NCBI GenBank assembly: GCA_934481385.1
Contig: CAKSPD010000012.1
Coordinates: 1 to 38,151 of the forward strand
Direction: 5' to 3'
Source: an uncultured Oscillospiraceae bacterium
Lineage (GTDB): Bacteria > Bacillota > Clostridia > Oscillospirales > Ruminococcaceae
Length of the DNA: 38,151 bases
Each line of letters begins with the position of its first letter. Position 1 is the first letter of the stretch. Below the pieces are notes generated by a model. The model saw only the letters and a list, made by a program, of their open reading frames with translations, did no database searches and had not been told where the DNA came from. The position numbers and the translations under genes were made by a program. This document shows positions 34,303 to 38,151 of this stretch, piece after piece.

Positions 34303-34331
34303 ATAATATCACTTTTTTTCACTTTTGTCAA
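34303..34331 (-). promoter_or_regulatory. Sigma-A promoter for the T-box-gatCAB-aspS operon
   Basis: On the minus strand, TTGACA and TATTAT have a 17-nt spacer and an extended -10 TG. It is positioned to start transcription near 34296, at the 5' end of the T-box leader. Confidence 0.8.
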
Positions 34332-34348
34332 GAGTTTTTCAGAAAAAA

Positions 34349-36418
34349 TTATGCAGGGAGTTCTGACACGATGCCGGAAAGGAATTGCTGAACTATAAGA
34401 GCATCATTTGCATTTATTCCGTTTCCAGTATTGTGGACATCAGCATTTTTAATACCTTGTTCAGAAATCGGATTACTTTCTGAAGACCCAACATAAGATG
34501 CGATTGCTACAACATCAGCAATATCAACATTTCCGTCACAGTTAGCATCACCATAAAGAATATTTGCAGTTGTTACAGCGGGAGGAGCTTCTGTTTCAGT
34601 ACCTTCAACAGCAACGATAAATTCATCAATATAGAAATTATTTGTTCCGGATTCTGTTTCAATATAAACTTTCATATCAGATGCACCCTCCGGAATCTGA
34701 TATGCCTTATTTATAAGCTGTGTGTAATATCCCTTTGTAACTGTCGCAGATGCTATTCTTGAAAATTTTGTTTCACCGTTTTTATCAGTATATTGGAGAG
34801 TCATTACAATGTTTTGAGTTTCTTCATCGCCATCAAGATATGTTATATCTGCACTGAAACTGTATTTATCTGATGGTTTGAAAACTGAAGAATCAAGAGT
34901 TCTTTCTGCACCATTCCATGCTGATTCACGTTCCTGAACAAGAAGTGAATTAGTACCCTTATAAGAAGTTCTTCCACTGAGAAGTATTGAAGAACTTCCA
35001 TGTGATGACCAGTTATCAGAATTTTCTTCAAAAGTATCATGAATATAATATCCATTTTCATCAGGTTTAACTTCTGGTTTTGTTGTTGGCTGAGAAGGAA
35101 TATCATCATCAAGTGTTACAACAAATGTTGAAACACTCTGTGCAGGGAGCTGTGCAAAAAAGCTGTTTCCATTGTATTCAAGATTTTCTGTAACAGCAAG
35201 ATTTTCATTTGCTGATGTTCTGTATCTGTCAACATTTGAAATATCCAAACCATCAACTGAAAAATTCTGTGCATATCCTTCATCGCCTTCATTTATTGCA
35301 ACTATTGTAACCTGATTTTTATTATTTTCATATGCAGAAACATAAACATTATCAGCAGGTTGTTCAGTAGCATCTATTCTTACATCACCTGGGCGTACAA
35401 ATTTTGAATACTGTGCCATACAATAACCACGCTTGCTGATTTTTCCGTCTTCTGTCATAAGACCATAACTTCTGCGAATATACCACCATGTATAAGCACT
35501 CATATTTCCAACAACCATAGCATTGTGGATATTTTCAGAAACCTGTAAAGCTTCGGGATAACGATTAGCAGAATCTGCATCACTGTTTGGAACGTATACT
35601 TCTGTCATCCATATTTCTTTTCCACAATTTTCAAGTTCCGGAAAATCCATCCATTCTCTTTGTGTGCCATAAAAATGTGTACCAAATAAATCGCAATTTT
35701 CCATAGCTTTCTGATTGTTCAGTATTTTAGTATAGAATTTTTTTCCACCGTCAGCAACCCATGAAGCATTAATCGGAGCATACTGAAATGATTCAGGGGA
35801 CATAAGCTTTGTACTTGTTATTTTATCACCATAATTTGCAATAAAATCTGTTGTTTCATCTGTTGACCAATACGTCCATTCAGATGCAAAATCCGGTTCA
35901 TTCTGAACAGATATTGCATAAAGGTCAACATTATTGTTTTTCATATAAGTTCCGAAGTCATTCAGATGTTGTGCATAAGCCGAATAATTTGATTTAGGAA
36001 GATGAAGTTTTCCATTATTTCCGCCGGATTCTGCAAGATTTGACGGTGGTTCCCAAGGAGATGCAAAAACTGTAACGCCCATTTTTGTGGCATATTGAGC
36101 AGTTGGAAGTGCCTTGTTCCACTGATTTTTATCAGGATTAACAAATACTCTCAAAACGGTAAGACCGAGTTCGTCATCGCCATTTCCGAATGCTGTTTTT
36201 CTTTGTGATTCTGTCAAATCCTGACCTGTCCATTCAGGGTGGTTTATACCGCCGAATCCCCTGATAGTCTGATATTGCACATCGGGATTAATAACACATA
36301 CATCTGCGGAAAATACATCAAGATTCTGTGGAACAAATGAAATAAAACCAGTCATCATAATTCCGGCTGTTGTAACAGAAATAATTTTTTTTAGATTTTT
36401 TGCTGAAAATAAAAACAT
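34349..36418 (-). CDS. Secreted GH30 (subfamily 8-like) glucuronoxylanase with CBM22-like and dockerin domains
   Basis: This enzyme cuts glucuronoxylan outside the cell. It has a signal peptide (1-38) and a GH30 catalytic domain with side beta-domain (about 40-437) containing acid/base Glu174 in SVQNEPDF and nucleophile Glu273 in WMTEVYVP. WWYIRRSYG (311-319) carries the Arg that, in subfamily 8, binds the methylglucuronic acid side group. A Thr/Pro linker is followed by a CBM22-like module (about 456-606, with FEENSDNWSSHG and WNGAERTLD), another linker, then a type I dockerin (about 622-689: GDANCDGNVDIADVVAI and NGINANDALIVQQFL). The dockerin places it in a cellulosome or on the cell surface. 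It is monocistronic, with AGGAAG before the ATG. No clear terminator is seen before the promoter of gatC. Confidence 0.95.
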   Translation of the reverse strand: MFLFSAKNLKKIISVTTAGIMMTGFISFVPQNLDVFSADVCVINPDVQYQTIRGFGGINHPEWTGQDLTESQRKTAFGNGDDELGLTVLRVFVNPDKNQWNKALPTAQYATKMGVTVFASPWEPPSNLAESGGNNGKLHLPKSNYSAYAQHLNDFGTYMKNNNVDLYAISVQNEPDFASEWTYWSTDETTDFIANYGDKITSTKLMSPESFQYAPINASWVADGGKKFYTKILNNQKAMENCDLFGTHFYGTQREWMDFPELENCGKEIWMTEVYVPNSDADSANRYPEALQVSENIHNAMVVGNMSAYTWWYIRRSYGLMTEDGKISKRGYCMAQYSKFVRPGDVRIDATEQPADNVYVSAYENNKNQVTIVAINEGDEGYAQNFSVDGLDISNVDRYRTSANENLAVTENLEYNGNSFFAQLPAQSVSTFVVTLDDDIPSQPTTKPEVKPDENGYYIHDTFEENSDNWSSHGSSSILLSGRTSYKGTNSLLVQERESAWNGAERTLDSSVFKPSDKYSFSADITYLDGDEETQNIVMTLQYTDKNGETKFSRIASATVTKGYYTQLINKAYQIPEGASDMKVYIETESGTNNFYIDEFIVAVEGTETEAPPAVTTANILYGDANCDGNVDIADVVAIASYVGSSESNPISEQGIKNADVHNTGNGINANDALIVQQFLSGIVSELPA

Positions 36419-36453
36419 TGTTTTCCCACTTCCTTTTTAATTTATTAATTGTA

Positions 36454-36482
36454 ATTATATCATGAATTCTTAATAGTTTCAA
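36454..36482 (-). promoter_or_regulatory. Sigma-A promoter for the xylanase gene
   Basis: On the minus strand, TTGAAA and an extended TGATATAAT are separated by 17 nt and lie about 35 nt before the ATG. Confidence 0.72.
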
Positions 36483-36721
36483 TCGATAAATTAACTGAAT
36501 TTTGTTATATTTATATATTGAAAATGCACAAAAAAATAGTTGTGTATTCAAAATTATTAAGAATTTATTAAAAAATATAAAATTTTAATTTTAATGCCTG
36601 CAAAAAAAATTCATCAGCAACCTAAGATTAAATCAATTCTTATTATCAGATTGATTTTTTTCACTCTTGCTAATGACGCATTTCAATATAATATTCAATT
36701 ATAAAACTGCTGATAAGTGCA
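36483..36721. other. AT-rich intergenic stretch
   Basis: No gene is visible. An 8-bp inverted repeat (AAATCAAT/ATTGATTT, 36630-36657) with a T run on the + strand is the only structure. It could be a weak terminator or a binding site, but no + strand gene leads into it. Confidence 0.4.
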
Positions 36722-37474
36722 TTAAAGCATACAGCAGTCCCTGAAAGTTTCAGCCATGATTTCTATAAATTTAGCGTTTGTAAGTCTGTAATCATCAGAA
36801 ATTTCTGAATATGGAAAATCCCTGTACTTCGATGTAAAATGCTGAAAATAGTTTTTATTTTCTGAATTATCCATAAAAAGTTTTATGCAGTTTCTTATAC
36901 ATCTTTCAACGTTATTATATGTACTTCCATGTCGTATGGCTATTTCCGGATAAACTTCTGTTGTTATGCTTTCAAACCCTTTGTTTTCAAACAAGGTGAT
37001 ATAGATTGCAGAACATGTATATTCAAATCCGTCAAGATTGTCATTGATACCCATATTGCGAACAAAAAGCTGTATCTTGTTCATAATGTTATTTTTATGT
37101 ATGCAATTGTTTTTTATCACTATTTCTTCGTATATTTTATAAAGGTCATACGGCATGTAAACACACGTTATGAAGTCATCTTTTTCGAGAGCTTCAATTC
37201 TGTGGTCTTTTCTGGGCATAAGGAGAATCAGGTGAATATGGTTCTGTATACTATTTATTTTTTCAACAAACCATAATATGTCACAGCAAAAAAGCTGAGC
37301 ATTGCATATAAGAACATCAGGTTTATATTTTTCTATTTTATCAATAAGATTTTTTATATTGTAACAGTTATGCAGATTTCTTGCATTGCAGTTTTTTATT
37401 TTCAGAAACTTTGCAAGTTTTATTCCATAATTAAAATCGGCCTCCGCAATAAGTACATTTATTCGTTTATCCAT
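36722..37474 (-). CDS. Spo0A-like response regulator with degenerate receiver
   Basis: The C-terminal half (about 128-245) matches the Spo0A DNA-binding domain: NKIQLFVRNMGI, TEVYPEIAIRHG (172-183), NNVERCIRNCIKLFM (187-201) and NAKFIEIMAETF (233-244). The N-terminal half has a receiver-like pattern, but the key residues have changed: the phosphoacceptor position in KPDVLICNAQ is Asn58, the conserved Lys of the KPF motif is Met107 in VYMPYD, and the acidic pair is AEAD. Phosphorylation by the normal relay is therefore unlikely. Target genes are unknown; the neighbouring xylanase is one candidate by position only. AGGGGAG precedes the ATG, and it has its own promoter. Confidence 0.83.
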   Translation of the reverse strand: MDKRINVLIAEADFNYGIKLAKFLKIKNCNARNLHNCYNIKNLIDKIEKYKPDVLICNAQLFCCDILWFVEKINSIQNHIHLILLMPRKDHRIEALEKDDFITCVYMPYDLYKIYEEIVIKNNCIHKNNIMNKIQLFVRNMGINDNLDGFEYTCSAIYITLFENKGFESITTEVYPEIAIRHGSTYNNVERCIRNCIKLFMDNSENKNYFQHFTSKYRDFPYSEISDDYRLTNAKFIEIMAETFRDCCML

Positions 37475-37530
37475 TTTAAAACTCCCCTTTTAATTATTAC
37501 CATAATTTAATAAAAAAACTATTCTATTAA

Positions 37531-37559
37531 ATTTTAACACATTTTTTCGGTTAATTCAA
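37531..37559 (-). promoter_or_regulatory. Sigma-A promoter for the Spo0A-like gene
   Basis: On the minus strand, TTGAAT and TAAAAT are separated by 17 nt, with TG one base before the -10. Confidence 0.62.
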
Positions 37560-37632
37560 TTCATTTACAGACTTTTTTTGCAAAATTTGTCGAATTTTAA
37601 AAAACATAGTCCCATATCTTAAAATTTGCAAT

Positions 37633-37666
37633 AAAAAATCGGGGAAAATAAATTCCCCGATTTTTT
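37633..37666 (-). terminator. Terminator of the ATP synthase operon
   Basis: AAAAAATCGGGGAA and TTCCCCGATTTTTT pair around a six-base loop, directly after the atpC stop on the minus strand. Confidence 0.88.
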
Positions 37667-38079
37667 TAATGTTTCTGAAGTGATGATACATGGATTCTGT
37701 TCAAGGCACGTTTGAGTTTAAGTTCTGCCCGTGACATTTCAGAATCAGTTTTTGCCTGTTTTATCTTATTAAGGGCATCTTCTTTTGAACGGTTAGCCCA
37801 TATGACATCTATATCCTCGCCCCATTCAGCAGCAGTTGTTATAATTCTTGTGATTTTTTCGTGTGAAACATTGATGACTCCGCCGGCGATTGCAGCATAT
37901 CTGATTTCACCTCCGGCAAGAGTTATCTTTAAAACTCCTGCCGGAAGATTTGCAACATAGTTTTCATGACCTGCAAGAACTCCGACATCTCCCTCCGTTG
38001 TTCTGACAATAATCTGTTCAACTTCTCCGTCAAAAAGAATCCTGTCGGGAGTGATAACCATAAATTTATAGGCTCTCAT
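37666..38079 (-). CDS. atpC: F1F0 ATP synthase epsilon subunit
   Basis: Epsilon couples the gamma shaft to the c ring and can inhibit ATP hydrolysis. The 137-residue protein has the family pattern: the N-terminal beta-sandwich with FMVITPDRILFDGEVEQI and GDVGVLAGHENYVANLPAG, then a C-terminal helical hairpin (SKEDALNKIKQAK, AELKLKRALNRI). As the last gene of the atp operon it follows atpD, with ATG overlapping the TAA by one base, and is closed by a terminator. Confidence 0.96.
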   Translation of the reverse strand: MRAYKFMVITPDRILFDGEVEQIIVRTTEGDVGVLAGHENYVANLPAGVLKITLAGGEIRYAAIAGGVINVSHEKITRIITTAAEWGEDIDVIWANRSKEDALNKIKQAKTDSEMSRAELKLKRALNRIHVSSLQKH

Positions 38080-38151
38080 TACTGTTCACCCTTTTTTGCT
38101 TTTTCAACAGCCTCATCAATAGTGCCGACGAAAAGGAATGCGGATTCAGGA
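38079..38151 (-). CDS. atpD: F1F0 ATP synthase beta subunit, C-terminal end only
   Basis: The minus strand reads PESAFLFVGTIDEAVEKAKK and a short tail before TAA. This is the usual C terminus of the catalytic beta subunit, which typically ends like AFYMVGTIDEVVEKAKK. The rest lies beyond the right edge. Its place before atpC confirms the identity. Confidence 0.9.
   Translation of the reverse strand, partial: PESAFLFVGTIDEAVEKAKKGEQ

Noticed and set aside
36630..36657. Inverted repeat with T run as a terminator
   Set aside because: No + strand transcript leads into it, and on the minus strand there is no T tract right after the stem.
1..38151. tRNA or rRNA genes, insertion sequences, prophage, CRISPR arrays
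   Set aside because: I looked for CCA-type cloverleaf ends, transposase motifs and regularly spaced direct repeats and saw none that hold up.

Overview
The window is a low-GC, densely packed bacterial chromosome segment. The best guess is a fibre-degrading gut Clostridia member close to Ruminococcus (Oscillospiraceae). The grounds are two secreted proteins ending in type I dockerins (a GH30 xylanase and a leucine-rich-repeat protein), an archaeal-type AspRS sharing an operon with GatCAB under a T-box, a DUF3793-flavodoxin pair, a Spo0A-like regulator and Firmicutes-style extended -10 promoters. No rRNA, tRNA, CRISPR array, transposase or phage gene is visible.

Region 1 (1-12136, + strand) is one collinear biosynthetic operon cut by the left edge. 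It holds the end of a nonribosomal peptide synthetase (carrier-heterocyclization-adenylation-carrier), a stand-alone acyl-activating enzyme, a KASIII-like enzyme whose catalytic His is replaced, a free carrier protein, a free condensation-domain protein, an ABC exporter (ATPase plus a 1091-residue permease with a large repeat-bearing external domain) and a Sfp-type phosphopantetheinyl transferase. The set can activate, tether, condense, cyclize and export a small acyl-peptide, probably with a thiazoline or oxazoline ring. No thioesterase is visible. I do not recognise the cluster as a known pathway.

Region 2 (12143-25242) is mostly housekeeping. A YunG-like gene and an HMGL/DmpG-like aldolase gene are divergent. 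Next comes a + strand operon murD, two M42 peptidases, a GNAT-like protein, a methionine gamma-lyase-like PLP enzyme and an AEC transporter. On the - strand are a cytidine-deaminase-fold protein coupled to a membrane GGDEF protein, then an O-acetylhomoserine sulfhydrylase. A DUF3793-flavodoxin operon follows, with a palindrome between promoter and genes that looks like an iron-repressor operator.

Region 3 (25244-38151) starts with an ECF-type sigma factor fused to a membrane anchor and outer domain, facing a dockerin-bearing LRR protein. Then come the T-box-gatC-gatA-gatB-aspS operon for tRNA-dependent Asn/Gln decoding, the dockerin-bearing glucuronoxylanase, a Spo0A-like regulator that lacks its phosphoacceptor Asp, and the end of the ATP synthase operon (atpD tail, atpC). 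Nearly every transcription unit is closed by a clear intrinsic terminator, and several have -35/-10 pairs with a 17-nt spacer.
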